Part shown: positions 10,058 through 21,676 of the stretch, piece by piece
Numbering within the stretch: position 1 is the stretch's first letter
Layout: the number at the start of each line of letters is the position of its first letter
Program-made: the position numbers and the translations under genes
From: Chloroflexota bacterium
GTDB lineage: Bacteria > Chloroflexota > Limnocylindria > Limnocylindrales > CSP1-4
DNA length: 64,000 bases
Reading direction: 5' to 3'
Assembly: GCA_027364875.1 (NCBI GenBank)
Contig: DAHXON010000003.1
Coordinates: forward strand, 22,660 to 86,659
Notes under the pieces: model-generated
What the model was told of the DNA's origin: nothing
Database searches by the model: none
What the model saw: the letters and a program-made list of their open reading frames with translations, nothing else

Positions 10058-11092
10058 TCAGTCGAGCCGCAGCTCCCGTTTCGGCGCGACCAGATGGCGG
10101 GCCGCCAGGCGGTTGGCGAGGGCCGCCGCTCGCCGGAGGGCCGTCGCGTTCGACCGCCCCTCGTGCCGCGCTCGCAACCAGCCAAGGATGAAGCCCGCGT
10201 CGAAGGCATCGCCGGCGCCGGTCGTGTCCGTAGCCGCCAGCCCCACCGCCGCAACCTCCACGCGCACGATCCTCTCAGCGTCCCGGTACAGCACGGCGGC
10301 GCCTCTGGCTCCTCGCTTCACGACCGCAATCGGGGCGATGTCCAGGAGCGCGTCCTCGCCGGGGACCAGCGCTTCCGCCTCCGAGCCGGCGGCGAAGAGC
10401 AAGTCCGGACGCGTGGCGGCGATCGTTTGCAGAGCGGCCTCTCGGCCGAGCGCCAGGAGAGGCCGGCTCGAGGCCAGGTCCACGGATACCAGCGCCCCCG
10501 CCGCGTGACCCAGCTCGGCGGCTCGGAGTCCGGCGTCGCCGAGGGGGTGATCCAGAAGCGAGTAGGCGGGCAGGTGGACAAGCTCCGCGCCGGCGAACCA
10601 CTCCACGCGTAGATGATCGGGCGCCAGCCGCAGAGCGGCGCCGCGGTCCTGGACGAACGAGCGCTCCCCGTTCGGGGCCACGAACACGCCGACGCGTCCG
10701 GTTGGAACCCCTGCCACTCGCACTACGCGGGCCCGCACGCCGTCTCCCTGGACCGTCCTGACCAGGGCTCTGCCGGCCGCGTCCCGGCCGACGGCCGCCA
10801 CGAGCGACACGGCCGCTCCGCCCCGGCCGAGCCAGCGCGCGGTCGTCGTCGCCGAACCGCCCTGGCGCAGCATCACCCTGCCCGGAACGTCGGTTCCGGC
10901 CTCCATCTCGGAGGCGGGCGCAAGCACCACGTCCACGACGAGATCCCCGAGGACGACGACCCTGGGCCGGTAGCGAGAGAGCGTCAAGGCAGCTCCGAGT
11001 TCGGGCACTGAGAGCGCGACGGCCAACGAAGAACGTCGATCCTCCGCGAGACGGCGGCCGGTCAGACGCAGGGCGAGGCCGGGGCCGATCAT
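10058..11092 (-). CDS. PfkB-family carbohydrate/nucleoside kinase (possibly pseudouridine kinase)
   Basis: 'VVVLGDLVVDVVL' N-terminus and 'DTTGAGDAFDAGFILGWL' C-terminal PfkB signature; adjacent to psuG. Confidence 0.82.
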   Translation of the reverse strand: MIGPGLALRLTGRRLAEDRRSSLAVALSVPELGAALTLSRYRPRVVVLGDLVVDVVLAPASEMEAGTDVPGRVMLRQGGSATTTARWLGRGGAAVSLVAAVGRDAAGRALVRTVQGDGVRARVVRVAGVPTGRVGVFVAPNGERSFVQDRGAALRLAPDHLRVEWFAGAELVHLPAYSLLDHPLGDAGLRAAELGHAAGALVSVDLASSRPLLALGREAALQTIAATRPDLLFAAGSEAEALVPGEDALLDIAPIAVVKRGARGAAVLYRDAERIVRVEVAAVGLAATDTTGAGDAFDAGFILGWLRARHEGRSNATALRRAAALANRLAARHLVAPKRELRLD

Positions 11093-11486
11093 ACCTGCCC
11101 GATCGAATGGTGATCTCGCCCGCAGACTCACCGTTCGGGTATGGCGACGCCGGTTAGCGCAACAACCGGCTCGTGTCCCGCAACGGCGGCTACCCGGCGG
11201 CACCACCTCAGCCAAGCTCGCCCGCGCACGGGAAGCCTCATCTGGGAGAGCGCTCGTGCTAGCCGTTCGCCCTGCGCGGCCGGGGCTGTGCGAGTTCCTG
11301 GGGGCGTGCCTTTCGGATGCATGCCGGGACCGCCACATGGCCGCGAGCCTGTCGCTCCTCGGCCGGGCAAGGCCGAGGATCCCTTTCCACTCGGCCCGAG
11401 GGCCGCGAGCCCCTCAGCGGGTCGATCCACTTGTGCGCCGCGGCGGTGTGCCCGGAACGCGGCGTGACTGCCTGGGAGGTAGGTCC

Positions 11487-12668
11487 ATGTCTATGGTTTC
11501 GCAACGCCGGCTCACTCGAGCTGCGGCCATCGGCCTCGCATCGGCAATGTCACTGGCGCTGTTCGCGGGAACCGCAAATGCTGCGATGCCAACCACTCTC
11601 TACGTCTCGAAGGAGAATGCCAGCGACACGAATCCGTGCTCGATGAGCATGCCCTGCCTGACGATCGGCCACGCCATCTCGATGGCCGGCGTCGGAGCCA
11701 CGATCAAGGTCGACGAAGGAACGTACGCCGAGCAGGTCTCGATCACCAGGAAGGTGAACCTGGTGGGTGAGAGCGCCGTCATCGACGCCACCGGCCAGAA
11801 GGGCGGAATCCAGCCGCTCGCGGGCATGGGCATCGTGGGCTACGGGCTCCTCGTCTTCGGCCCCGACGCCGCGGGGAGCAAGGTGTCCGGCTTCACCGTC
11901 GAGAACGCTCTCGGCGAAGGGATCCTCGTCGCCGGCACCTCCAAAGTGACGATCATGCACAACGTCATCAAGCATGACGACGCCGGCTTCAATACCACTC
12001 TGACGATGGAGTGCCAGGCCCAGGGCAATATCCCCGGCGACTGCGGTGAAGGTCTGCATCTCGTCGGCGTTACCTGGTCGCACATCATCGGCAACCTGGT
12101 GGAGAACAACGTCGGCGGAATTCTCATCACCGACGAGATCGGGCCGAGCGCCCACAACACCATCGCCTGGAACGTGTCCAGGAATAACGCCGAGGATTGC
12201 GGCATCACGCTTCCGTCGCACAACGCGATGGCCGTCTCCGATCCGACCAAGGGCGGTGTCTACGACAACCTGGTAACCCACAACTGGTCGATCGGCAACG
12301 GCGGTGCGGGCGTCGGCATGTTCGCCCCGTTCCCCGGGACGGCGTCCTACGACAACACCGTCAGCTTCAACGTCCTGAAGAACAACGGCCAGGCAGGGAT
12401 CGGCATCCACGCCCACGCGCCCGGCCAGAACGTCTCCGGCAATTCAATCGTCGGCAACTGGGTCTCCGGCAACGGGATCGACCCCGATTCCGGCAGCGGC
12501 CATCCGACCGGCATCGCGATCTTCAGCGCGGTGGTGCCGGTGACGGTCATGGTTGCCCACAACCACGTCGCCAACGAGTACTGGGGCATCTTCAAGGCCG
12601 GCACCCTGACGATCAACGGCCTGTCCACCAACATGTACGCGAGCAGCGTTACCCATCCGACCAACTAG
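11487..12668 (+). CDS. Secreted right-handed parallel beta-helix protein
   Basis: Signal peptide-like N-terminus; repeated beta-helix rungs such as 'HNVIKHDD', 'IIGNLVENNVGGILITDE', 'NVSRNNAEDCGI'. Confidence 0.8.
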   Translation: MSMVSQRRLTRAAAIGLASAMSLALFAGTANAAMPTTLYVSKENASDTNPCSMSMPCLTIGHAISMAGVGATIKVDEGTYAEQVSITRKVNLVGESAVIDATGQKGGIQPLAGMGIVGYGLLVFGPDAAGSKVSGFTVENALGEGILVAGTSKVTIMHNVIKHDDAGFNTTLTMECQAQGNIPGDCGEGLHLVGVTWSHIIGNLVENNVGGILITDEIGPSAHNTIAWNVSRNNAEDCGITLPSHNAMAVSDPTKGGVYDNLVTHNWSIGNGGAGVGMFAPFPGTASYDNTVSFNVLKNNGQAGIGIHAHAPGQNVSGNSIVGNWVSGNGIDPDSGSGHPTGIAIFSAVVPVTVMVAHNHVANEYWGIFKAGTLTINGLSTNMYASSVTHPTN

Positions 12669-12834
12669 CCCCGACCTCGCCCGGCGCGGACACTCCCGCC
12701 GGGCCGGAGCTACGCAGAGCATCCGAACCGGCGGCCCGCCTGGGCCGCCTGTTCGGCGTTCGCACCCAAACCACAACCTGAGAACCGTTTGGTGCGGACG
12801 CCTGTCAGCCGACACCTAGCGGGATGGGTTCAAC

Positions 12835-15800
12835 GTGGCTGGGGCAGTGCTGTCCGTGCGCCGCGACGGGTCAGCGTCGATCCGCTCCGCGGCGTCGATC
12901 CGTTCCGGGGCCGCGAGCCGGTTCGCGTCGCGCGGCCCGGGTGTTGAAGGCAGTCGCGACGGCGCGGTGCCGGCGATGACCCAATCCATTGCTTCGGTCC
13001 GCGCACCGGTCCGGCCGCCGGCCACAGCTACCCATTCGCGGATGCGGGGCCGTCTGGGCCCTGCGGTCTTCGTGATCGGAATGGCTCTCGTCGCGATCCA
13101 CTTCCTGCCGTTCCTGGGCCCCGCGGGGCAGGCGCTCAGCTATCTCGGCATCGAGTTCGCCGCCGTCGCGATCGTCTTCTCGAGCGTGCTGCTGACGCGG
13201 CCTCCAAGGGCCGCCGGCTGGATCCTCTTCGGTTCGGGCATGCTCGCAGTCGCGGTGGGCGACCTCATCTGGTACTGGCTCGACCTCGTGGCGGGCGCCG
13301 CGCCCGAGACGTCCCCGGCCGACATCTTCTACCTGGCCGAGTACCCGCTCCTGATCGCCGGCGTGCTCGTGCTGGTCCGGGCCAGACCGGACCGGGCGAG
13401 TCTTCTCGACACCCTCATCGTGACGACCTCCGCCCTGATGATGGTTCTCGAGTTCCTGGTCCTGCCCTCGCTCCGGGGCTACGACGGCCCCGCTCTCGAC
13501 CTTGTCTTGATGCTGAGCTACACCGTCGCGGATGTCGCCCTCGCGGCGGTGGCCATGCGCTCGCTCCTCGTCGGCGATCTGAGATCGGCGTGGCTCGGGC
13601 TGCTGCTCGCCGGGGTCGTGGCCGTCATCATGGCGGATCTCCTGAACCTCGGGATCAGCCTCACGGATCTGACCCTCGATCCGTCGCCGCTCGACGCGCT
13701 CTGGCTGGCTTCTATGGTGCTGTGGGCGACCGCGTCGGTACTCCCGTCCGCCACCGTCGATCCCCGCAACGTCGAACCCGACTGGAGGCGAACCGAGAAC
13801 GCGCGCCGCGTGATCATGACCGGCGCGCTGATCCTGCCGCCGTTGAGCCTGGCACTGCTCGCGGCGAACCAGATGCTCGACAGCACGCCCATATCGCTCG
13901 TCGCCTGGGTGCTCATCGCCGTCTTCGTGATGGCCCGGACCGACGTCGCCATGGCTCTCGCACGCCGGACGGAGAAGGAGCTCCGGCGGGCCACCGATCG
14001 GCTCACCCTCGCGGTCAAAGCCGGCAGCATCGGCATCTGGGAATACGACCCGGCCGCGATGTCGTTTCGCTGGGACGACCAGATGCTCCGCCTCTACGGC
14101 CTGACCGCCGGGTCCGGAGAAGGGCAGTTCGACGGCAGCCACGCCGCCTGGCTGGCGGCCATCCACGCCGACGACCGCGCCAGGATCGACGAGGAGATGC
14201 TGGCGGCGATCGCGGGCGAGGAAGACTTCGACACGACGTTCCGGGTCGTCTGGCCCGACGGCACGATCCACTACCTGCGGGCGCTGGCGGTGGTCGGGCG
14301 AAGCGCCCTGGGCGTTCCGCTCCACGTCACCGGCACGAGCTGGGACGTCACGAGCCAGAAGGAATCCGAACGCGCCATGCGCGAGAGCAATTTCCAGCTC
14401 GCCTCGGCGATGAGCCGGGCGATCGAGCTCGCGTCCGCCGCGGATTCGGCGAACAAGGCCAAAAGCGACTTCCTGGCCAACATGAGCCACGAGATCCGGA
14501 CGCCTATGAACGGCGTAATCGGCATGACCCACCTGCTGCTCGACACGCCGCTCGACGCGTCGCAGCGGCGCTATGCCGAGGCGGTCCGAACCTCCGCGGA
14601 CGCGCTGCTCGCCCTGATCAACGACATCCTGGATTTCTCCAAGATCGAAGCCGGCAAGCTCGAGCTCGAATCTGTCGAGTTCGACCTCCGCGGCCTGCTC
14701 GACGACTTCGTCTCAGTCCTGGCCGTGCGGGCCCAGGAGGCGGGCCTCGAATTCGTGTGCTCGGCCGACCCCGACGTGCCGGGCAACCTTCGCGGGGATC
14801 CCGGCCGTCTCCGCCAGATCCTCCTCAACCTCGCTGGCAACGCCGTCAAGTTCACCCACGAGGGCGAGGTCTCGGTGCGGACGTCGCTGCTCTCGGAGAG
14901 CGACAACGAGGTAACGCTTCGCTTCTCCGTCACGGACACGGGTATCGGCATTCCCCGCGCCAAGCAGCACATGCTCTTCCACAAGTTCACCCAGGCCGAC
15001 TCGTCCACGACCCGGAACTACGGCGGAACCGGCCTCGGCCTGGCGATCTCCAAGCAGCTCGCGGAGCTGATGGGCGGCGAGATCGGGCTGGTCAGCGACG
15101 AAGGCGCCGGCTCGGAATTCTGGTTCACCGCCCGGTTCGGAAAGCAGGAGGCCCGCGAGGCCTCCGTCTCGCTGCCGGCCGACGTCGAAGGGGTCCGAGT
15201 CCTGATCGTGGACGACAACGCCACGAACCGGGAGGTGCTCCGGGTCCAGCTGGAAGCCTGGGGCATCGTCGCCGACGAGGCCGCGGACGGCCCCGCGGCT
15301 TTGCGAACTCTGCGGGCCGCCCGCGATGCCGGCGAACCGTTCGGCGTCGCGATCCTGGACATGCAGATGCCGGGCATGGACGGCGCGGAGCTGGCCCGGA
15401 TCGTGAAGGCGGACGAGTCGCTGGCATCGATCCGACTGGTTCTGATGACGTCGCTCGGGAACCACGGCGACCTGCTCCGGGCCCCCGATCTGGGGCTCGA
15501 GGCTTCGCTCGGAAAGCCCGTCCGGCAATCCGATCTGTTCGATTGCCTCGCGACAGTTATAGCCGGGTCGCGGGCGAGCAGGCCCGCGGCTTTCGCCTCG
15601 CGGAAGGCGTCGCCGCTCTCGATGGAGCCCGGCCGTCTGGCCGCCATGCGGATCCTCCTCGCCGAGGACAACGCCACCAACCGGGCCGTGGCGCAGGGCA
15701 TCCTGGGCAAGCTCGGGCTGACCGCCGATGCCGTCGTCAACGGCGCGGAGGCGCTTCGAGCCCTGGAGGCAAAGCAATACGACCTGGTCCTGATGGACGT

Positions 15801-16461
15801 CCAGATGCCCGAGATCGACGGCCTGGAGGCCACTCGCCGGATTCGCGACCCGCGCTCCGCGGTCCTGGACCACGCTGTGCCGATCGTGGCCATGACGGCT
15901 CACGCTCTGCAGGGCGACGAACGCAAATGCCTCGACGCGGGCATGAACGACTACGTCACCAAGCCGGTTTCGCCGCGGGCGCTCGCCCTGGCCCTGGAGC
16001 GGTGGTTGCCCCGGGGCGCCGGCGGATCCGAACGGCCGGCCCCGGCCGAGCGCGATGCGGCGCCGCCCGAGTCGCGCCCGTCTCCGCCTGATTCGCCCCC
16101 GGTGTTCGATCGGGCCGGCATGATGGCCCGCCTGATGGACGACGAGGACCTCGCCGGCGCCGTCGTGCGGGGCTTCCTCGAGGAGATGCCCAACGAGATC
16201 GAGACGCTCAAACGCTGTCTGATCGCCGGCGACGCCGCCGGTGCTCGCCGACAGGCTCATTCGATCAAGGGCGCGTCGGCGAACGTTGGCGCCGAGGCGT
16301 TGCGCGCGGTTGCCGTCGAGGCGGAGAAGGCAGGCCAGGCCGGCGATCTGACGGCCATCAAGGCTCGAATGCCGGACCTCGAATCGCAGTACGCGCTGCT
16401 TCGCGAGGCCATGATCGATATGCGCGGATATGAGGGGAGTCAACCGGGGGCGATGTCATGA
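12835..16461 (+). CDS. Hybrid sensor histidine kinase: TM region-PAS-HisKA-HATPase-REC-REC-Hpt
   Basis: '[25 protein letters not shown]', '[18 protein letters not shown]', two REC domains ('VLIVDDN', 'ILLAEDN'), Hpt '[13 protein letters not shown]'. Confidence 0.92.
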   Translation: MAGAVLSVRRDGSASIRSAASIRSGAASRFASRGPGVEGSRDGAVPAMTQSIASVRAPVRPPATATHSRMRGRLGPAVFVIGMALVAIHFLPFLGPAGQALSYLGIEFAAVAIVFSSVLLTRPPRAAGWILFGSGMLAVAVGDLIWYWLDLVAGAAPETSPADIFYLAEYPLLIAGVLVLVRARPDRASLLDTLIVTTSALMMVLEFLVLPSLRGYDGPALDLVLMLSYTVADVALAAVAMRSLLVGDLRSAWLGLLLAGVVAVIMADLLNLGISLTDLTLDPSPLDALWLASMVLWATASVLPSATVDPRNVEPDWRRTENARRVIMTGALILPPLSLALLAANQMLDSTPISLVAWVLIAVFVMARTDVAMALARRTEKELRRATDRLTLAVKAGSIGIWEYDPAAMSFRWDDQMLRLYGLTAGSGEGQFDGSHAAWLAAIHADDRARIDEEMLAAIAGEEDFDTTFRVVWPDGTIHYLRALAVVGRSALGVPLHVTGTSWDVTSQKESERAMRESNFQLASAMSRAIELASAADSANKAKSDFLANMSHEIRTPMNGVIGMTHLLLDTPLDASQRRYAEAVRTSADALLALINDILDFSKIEAGKLELESVEFDLRGLLDDFVSVLAVRAQEAGLEFVCSADPDVPGNLRGDPGRLRQILLNLAGNAVKFTHEGEVSVRTSLLSESDNEVTLRFSVTDTGIGIPRAKQHMLFHKFTQADSSTTRNYGGTGLGLAISKQLAELMGGEIGLVSDEGAGSEFWFTARFGKQEAREASVSLPADVEGVRVLIVDDNATNREVLRVQLEAWGIVADEAADGPAALRTLRAARDAGEPFGVAILDMQMPGMDGAELARIVKADESLASIRLVLMTSLGNHGDLLRAPDLGLEASLGKPVRQSDLFDCLATVIAGSRASRPAAFASRKASPLSMEPGRLAAMRILLAEDNATNRAVAQGILGKLGLTADAVVNGAEALRALEAKQYDLVLMDVQMPEIDGLEATRRIRDPRSAVLDHAVPIVAMTAHALQGDERKCLDAGMNDYVTKPVSPRALALALERWLPRGAGGSERPAPAERDAAPPESRPSPPDSPPVFDRAGMMARLMDDEDLAGAVVRGFLEEMPNEIETLKRCLIAGDAAGARRQAHSIKGASANVGAEALRAVAVEAEKAGQAGDLTAIKARMPDLESQYALLREAMIDMRGYEGSQPGAMS

Positions 16462-16865
16462 AGACGCTGATAGTCGAGGACGAGCTGACCAGCCGGGTCG
16501 TGCTGCGCGAGCTGCTCAAGCGCTTCGGGCCCCCGCAGGTGGCCATGAATGGGGCCGAGGCGGTGCAGGCGTTCAGCGATTCGCTGCAGGCATCCGAGCC
16601 CTTCGACCTGATCTGCCTCGACATCATGATGCCGGAGATGGACGGTCATGAGGCTCTCAAGAAGATCCGGCTGCTGGAGGACCGGGCGGGGATAGACCCC
16701 GAGAAGCGGACCAAAGTGATCATGACGACCGCCCATTCCGATCGCGACAACGTCCTGGAAGCCATCCGCGGCCAGTGCGACTACTTCCTGGTCAAGCCGA
16801 TCGACGGGCGGGCTCTCCTCGAAGAGCTGCGGCGGCTGGGCTTGATCGCGGGCGCCGGCAAGTAG
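16458..16865 (+). CDS. Single-domain response regulator (CheY-like)
   Basis: '[20 protein letters not shown]', 'DLICLDIMMPEMDGHEALKKIR'; ATGA overlap with the upstream kinase. Confidence 0.92.
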   Translation: MKTLIVEDELTSRVVLRELLKRFGPPQVAMNGAEAVQAFSDSLQASEPFDLICLDIMMPEMDGHEALKKIRLLEDRAGIDPEKRTKVIMTTAHSDRDNVLEAIRGQCDYFLVKPIDGRALLEELRRLGLIAGAGK

Positions 16866-16899
16866 GCCTCGGCGATCGCGAGCGCCCTGGGCACCTCCG

Positions 16900-17466
16900 T
16901 CAGATCGATCGCCGCCGGTATCTCCGCCGTCGTCGCGAGGTGGTGGAGCTCTCGCCGTCGTCGGCCGCGACGATGCTTATTGAGCCGTCGGCCTCCAGCG
17001 TCGCGAGCTTCATCTGCTTCACGGTCTCGAGTCCGTGCTCTCGAAGGGCCTCTTCGACGTCCACCAGGTCCAAACCCTGCCGGACCAGTTCGCGAAGGAT
17101 CCAGGATCCGTCACGGCCCACGACGGTCGGCTGGAAATCGAGCAGTCGCCTGACGACCGGCACGCGAACGCGGACGATGGCTACGCCGCGGTCGATGACG
17201 AACAGCGTCACGACCAGGATCAAGCCACCGGTGAGCGAAGAATCGGGGCCCGTCATCGCCGGCTGGAGCGCATTGGCCGCGAGCAGCACCAGGGCGAGGT
17301 CGAAGAGGGTGAACTGCCCGATCTCGCGCTTGCCGAACAGCCGGAGCGCCACGAAGAATGCGACGTAGATGACCGACGCTCGGAAGACGAGCTCGAGAGC
17401 GGGCGTACCGAGAGCCCACAGCATCGCGGACTCCTTGAGCGGCGAAAGGATGCGTCCCGCCGGCAC
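16900..17466 (-). CDS. DUF421/YetF-like membrane protein
   Basis: 'FLVALRLFGKREIGQFTLFDLALVLLAANALQPAMTGPDSSL'-type N-terminal TM domain and C-terminal YetF-like domain. Confidence 0.75.
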   Translation of the reverse strand: MPAGRILSPLKESAMLWALGTPALELVFRASVIYVAFFVALRLFGKREIGQFTLFDLALVLLAANALQPAMTGPDSSLTGGLILVVTLFVIDRGVAIVRVRVPVVRRLLDFQPTVVGRDGSWILRELVRQGLDLVDVEEALREHGLETVKQMKLATLEADGSISIVAADDGESSTTSRRRRRYRRRSI

Positions 17467-17659
17467 GATGGACGGCCGGCACTAAGCCGTCAAGCGGCGG
17501 TGCACGTGCCAGAAAGGATGGTGGAGCGGATGGGGTGCCGCTCCAATCCCGGGCGACATTGCGGAGCAGGTTCGCTCGCGTCGTCAACTGAACAGGAGGA
17601 GCGCCGGTGACCGGGAGGAGGCTCGGCCACCGGCGCCTGGGCTGCCTCGAGCAGCCCTT

Positions 17660-19960
17660 CTACACCGCGGCCGAGGCCGGGCTGGCAGCCGGCAGGACCA
17701 CGACAGGCCCCCGCCGTACCAGGAACAGGGCCAGTGGCGGTACGACCAGGATCGTGGCGACCAGCGCCAGGAGCACGTCGATCACCGTGACCGCGCCGAA
17801 CTCCCGCATCGCCGGGAATGAGGAAGCGAGCAGCGCGCCGAACCCGGCCATGACCGTCAGGCCGCTCGCCGCGATCGCCCGCCCGATGCGCGAGACCGCA
17901 CGGTCCATCGCCGCCCGGGGCTCCGTGCCGCGACCGAGCTCCTCCCAGAAGCGCTCCAGGAGCAGCACGGCAAACTCGGTCCCAATGCCGACGATAAGGG
18001 CACTCATCACCGCAGTGAGTGGATTGAGTTCCATGCCCAAAAGCCACATCACGCCGGAAGACCAGCCTGTGACAAGCACGATCGGCACGACGGGCGTGAT
18101 GGCGCGACGCCAGTTGCGATAGACGACGAGGAGACCGAGGAAGACGGCGATGAAGCCGGCGACGGCGATGCCGAGGCGTCGATCGGTCATCGAGCCGACC
18201 ACTGAGGCTGCCATGTTCACGGTTCCGGCCGGGGCAATGGTTACGCCCGCTGGAGTCTTCGCATCGGCCTTGAGCTGCTCGATCAGGTTCGCGACGTCCG
18301 AGATGGACATCGCCTTCACGTTGAACGTCACCGCGGCTGACTTGTGATCGGCCGAGATGAGGCTCGAGAGGATTGGCGCGGGGATCTGGGCCAGTGCGGC
18401 CTGCATCGCCGCCGGTGTAGCGGCCGCCCCATTGGCCGGCGTAGCCGAGTCGAGACCGAGGACTGCCGGCAGGCTGGTGACGCTGACGATCTCCGGATGG
18501 GCCTTGGCCTCGGCAGTTTCGTACTGTGCGATCCAGCCGAGGACGGCGGGCGAGGCGACGTCGTCGGCGCCCACCAGGAACTGGAGCGTCGTGCTGCTGC
18601 CGGTCGCGTCGCGGACCTGGTTCATTGCCACCAGACCAGGCGCGTCCGCGGGCACCAGCTTCTCGATGTCGGTCTGGACGGGAACGAGGTGGTCCACCGC
18701 CAGCCCGCCGAGCGCGAGCACCGCGCCGAGGCCCAGGACGACGGGTCCGAACCTGATCGCACCGGACGAACCGGCGGCGAGGTATCGGCCTATGTCCAGG
18801 CGAGGCTTGCGTTCGAGCCTCGCCGACTCGACCACGGGACCCGCCTGCTCCGCTGGCGCCGCCAGCTCCGCTGGCGCCTTGTCGAACCGGTAGAGGAGAG
18901 CGTTCAGCGCGACGAGAGCCACACAGAACAGGACGGCGACGCCGAGAGCGAGCAAGCCGCCAAAGTCGCGGACCGCCGGGACGGCGGAAAGCGACAGCGT
19001 GATGAAGCCGAGGATTGTGGCCAGGACCGCGGTCCCAACCGCGGGTCCGATGTGAGTCAGGGCGTCGATGAGGCCGGCCGCCGGACTGTCTCCGCGCGCA
19101 AGTTCCTCTTCATATCGGTTGTGAAACTGGATTGCGAAGTCCATGCCGAGGCCCATCAGGACTGGCAGCCCCGCCATGGTCACGAGGGTAAGCGAAACTC
19201 CGGCCGCGCCCGTGATGCCGAAGGTGAGGAGCACGCCGACGCCCACCACGGGCAGCGCCATTAGCCGGCGGCGGACGGGGAAGACCACATACAACACGAC
19301 GACCATGAGCAGCACCGCCACGATCCCGGTGACGCCCATGTCCCGCATGATGCTGGAGGTCATCTCGGCCGTGAGGCGCGGATAGCCCGCCACGACCGTG
19401 TCGGCCGGCAGCCCGACCGACGTGACCGCGGATTGCACCCGGTCGGAGAACCTGCCCTGCTCGTCAACACTTACGCCGCCAACGAGCGTGATCTGAATCA
19501 ATTCGTTGCCGGTAGGGAATAGCGATGCAAAGGCGGCCTTTGGCTTGCCGTCGGAATCGAAGATGACGCTCGTCGCGACGCCCGGCTGATCGAGCGAAAC
19601 GCCCGCCGGCAGCTGGCCGGTCGACAGGAGCGTCAGCGGGCTGACGATCGAGCGGACGTCCGGGTCCTTCGACAGCTCTTCGGTCAGCTTGTGGACCTTG
19701 GCCAGTGTCGCGGGGCTGGTCAGTACTTCAGGCGTGCCCGGGATCATGATCGCCAGCGACTGGCCTCCGAACGCGGCCTCGTACGCCTTGTCGTTCTTGT
19801 AGGTGTCGCTGCTTTTGTCGACGAAGACTTCCTGTGTAGTGACGATGTGCGTCTGAGTGGCGCCCAGCACCGCGAGCACGACCATCACGATCGTTGCCGC
19901 GAGGATTGCGCCGGGGCGGGCCTCGACGAAGCGACCCAACCTGGTGAAGAGCGAGCGCAT
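17660..19960 (-). CDS. MMPL/RND superfamily transporter
   Basis: 766 aa with two TM bundles; 'GLGMDFAIQFHNRYEEELARG' and 'GIGTEFAVLLLERFWEELGRG'. Confidence 0.88.
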   Translation of the reverse strand: MRSLFTRLGRFVEARPGAILAATIVMVVLAVLGATQTHIVTTQEVFVDKSSDTYKNDKAYEAAFGGQSLAIMIPGTPEVLTSPATLAKVHKLTEELSKDPDVRSIVSPLTLLSTGQLPAGVSLDQPGVATSVIFDSDGKPKAAFASLFPTGNELIQITLVGGVSVDEQGRFSDRVQSAVTSVGLPADTVVAGYPRLTAEMTSSIMRDMGVTGIVAVLLMVVVLYVVFPVRRRLMALPVVGVGVLLTFGITGAAGVSLTLVTMAGLPVLMGLGMDFAIQFHNRYEEELARGDSPAAGLIDALTHIGPAVGTAVLATILGFITLSLSAVPAVRDFGGLLALGVAVLFCVALVALNALLYRFDKAPAELAAPAEQAGPVVESARLERKPRLDIGRYLAAGSSGAIRFGPVVLGLGAVLALGGLAVDHLVPVQTDIEKLVPADAPGLVAMNQVRDATGSSTTLQFLVGADDVASPAVLGWIAQYETAEAKAHPEIVSVTSLPAVLGLDSATPANGAAATPAAMQAALAQIPAPILSSLISADHKSAAVTFNVKAMSISDVANLIEQLKADAKTPAGVTIAPAGTVNMAASVVGSMTDRRLGIAVAGFIAVFLGLLVVYRNWRRAITPVVPIVLVTGWSSGVMWLLGMELNPLTAVMSALIVGIGTEFAVLLLERFWEELGRGTEPRAAMDRAVSRIGRAIAASGLTVMAGFGALLASSFPAMREFGAVTVIDVLLALVATILVVPPLALFLVRRGPVVVLPAASPASAAV

Positions 19961-20077
19961 GGAAGGTCCTTTCGCTGGCAGGCTGAACCAGGCTCGGCGC
20001 GTCGGCCGGCCATCCTGGATGGCGGATGGGAATTGGCGGGGGTCTGGCGGCCGATCGGTGGGCGACCGGCGGCTAGA

Positions 20078-20596
20078 TCACGGCGGCGCCTGTTCCCGCT
20101 GGTCCGGTGGATTGGGTGCTTCCGCTGAGAGCTCGTGGCTGCGCGAGCTCGGTTCGATCATCAGGTCGGCGAAGCTCGCCACCCGTCTCATGCCCTCGAC
20201 GATTGAGTCGACCGTGTCCGGGTCGGATTCCTCCATTGCGAGGTCGATCCGTCGCTCGAGCCCGGTCGCGAGTCGCTCGAGGAGGGCCAGCCCTTCGTCG
20301 GTGATCGACACCCAGACGACGCGCCTGTCGTCGCCCTGCGATCTCGCGACTACACCGGCCGTGACCAGCCGGTCCACGAGAGCTGTGGACGCGGGCAGCG
20401 AAATGCCGAGCCTGCCGGCCATCTCGCCCGCCTTCATCTTGCGATCGGGGGCCGAGCTCACCAGCATCAGGGCCAGCATCTGGTTGGCGGTCAGGTCCAC
20501 CGCTTCGAGGTCGAACAGTGCGGCCAATCGCAGGTTGATCGCGACTGCCGGCAGCAACCGGACGATCTCCCGAGAGGCTTCACTTCGACCGACCAT
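20078..20596 (-). CDS. MarR-family transcriptional regulator
   Basis: 'AGEMAGRLGISLPASTALVDRLVTAGVVARSQGDDRRVVWVSITDEGLALLE' winged-helix. Confidence 0.9.
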   Translation of the reverse strand: MVGRSEASREIVRLLPAVAINLRLAALFDLEAVDLTANQMLALMLVSSAPDRKMKAGEMAGRLGISLPASTALVDRLVTAGVVARSQGDDRRVVWVSITDEGLALLERLATGLERRIDLAMEESDPDTVDSIVEGMRRVASFADLMIEPSSRSHELSAEAPNPPDQREQAPP

Positions 20597-20615
20597 GATG
20601 GAACTCTACCACGCT

Positions 20616-20633
20616 ACTTCCATTATGTGAAGT
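20616..20633. promoter_or_regulatory. Candidate MarR operator ACTTC-cattatgt-GAAGT
   Basis: Inverted repeat directly upstream of the MarR/MMPL gene pair. Confidence 0.5.
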
Positions 20634-20831
20634 GTTCCATAACATGAACTTGCGGGAGTGCGTCCGCCTGGCGCTCCGAGCCGGCCGCAGCGGCTTGTGG
20701 CGTGCCCGCGCCGACCCGCGGGCGAGTCGGGACTGCGGCCGGCGGCTCGGGCCGAGTGCCGGCTTGACGCCGTCGCTCGCATCGGTCACGTTGCCGCAAT
20801 GCCGCCGCTGCCACTTCCAGAACCGGGACCG

Positions 20832-21185
20832 ATGACCAGGATCGCCCGGATCGTTCAGCCCGCCGACTCGAACTCGCAGGGGACCTTGTTCGGCGGCGAG
20901 GCGATGCGGTTCATGGACGAGGCCGCGGCCGTGGCCGCGATCCGCTACACCCACGGCTCAGTGGTCACGGCCCACGTAGACGCCGTGGACTTCCACCACC
21001 CCGTCCCGGTGGGCGCCCTCCTCGAGGCGAGCGCTCGAGTCACGGCCGTCGGACGCACGTCCCTCGTGGTGCAGGTGATCCTGGAAGCGGAAGACCGCTA
21101 CACCGGCGAGCGCGTGACTACGACGTCCGGTCGCTTCGTCCTGGTCGCCGTCGATGACCAGGCCCGCCCGCGAGTCATCGAGTAG
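20832..21185 (+). CDS. Acyl-CoA thioesterase (hotdog fold)
   Basis: 'NSQGTLFGGEAMRFMDEAAAVAAIRYTHGSVVTAHVDAVDFHHPVPVGALLEASARV'. Confidence 0.88.
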   Translation: MTRIARIVQPADSNSQGTLFGGEAMRFMDEAAAVAAIRYTHGSVVTAHVDAVDFHHPVPVGALLEASARVTAVGRTSLVVQVILEAEDRYTGERVTTTSGRFVLVAVDDQARPRVIE

Positions 21186-21268
21186 GCGGCCTCGGGACCT
21201 CACTTGCGGAGAAGCCGCCATCGATCCACGGCGGCGAGGCCGCCCGGAGGCGGCCGGCTCGCGATCTA

Positions 21269-21676
21269 CTAGTGAGCGGCAGCTCGGATGACGCTGTCGA
21301 CTCCGATCACCGGCGGATGCTCGAAGTGCTTCTTCACGGCGCACTGCTCGGCGGCGCGCACGACCGCGTCGGCATACTTGGCGGGGAAGCTCTCGGGCAG
21401 CTCTATCGTCACCCGGATGTCGGTGACCATGCCGGTCATCGGGTCGGCGCCCATCCGCTGGACGAGGCGAATGCCGTCAGTCGAGATGCCGCGCTGCCGG
21501 CAGAAGCCGAGGACGTAGATCCCGGCGCAGGTTCCGATCGTCGAGAGGAACGTCGCGAAGGGCGTCGGCGCTGAGCCCTGGCCGCCGCCGGTGGGGGGCT
21601 GGTCGGTAGGCACCACGTAGGAGCCAAAGTGGGCGTCGACGCGCGCGCCGCCCGGGAAGTCGATGACCATTTCCAT
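21269..21676 (-). CDS. OsmC-family protein
   Basis: 'GSAPTPFATFLSTIGTCAGIYVLGFCRQRGI' and C-terminal 'AVVRAAEQCAVKKHFEHPP'. Confidence 0.85.
   Translation of the reverse strand: MEMVIDFPGGARVDAHFGSYVVPTDQPPTGGGQGSAPTPFATFLSTIGTCAGIYVLGFCRQRGISTDGIRLVQRMGADPMTGMVTDIRVTIELPESFPAKYADAVVRAAEQCAVKKHFEHPPVIGVDSVIRAAAH

Noticed and set aside
12871-14532. Long antisense ORFs such as 12871-14532(-), 13590-16091(+), 14713-16443(-), 28238-29944(+), 28386-29753(-)
   Set aside because: Low-complexity Arg/Gly/Ala-rich shadow translations of strong genes, typical of high-GC DNA; no recognisable domains.
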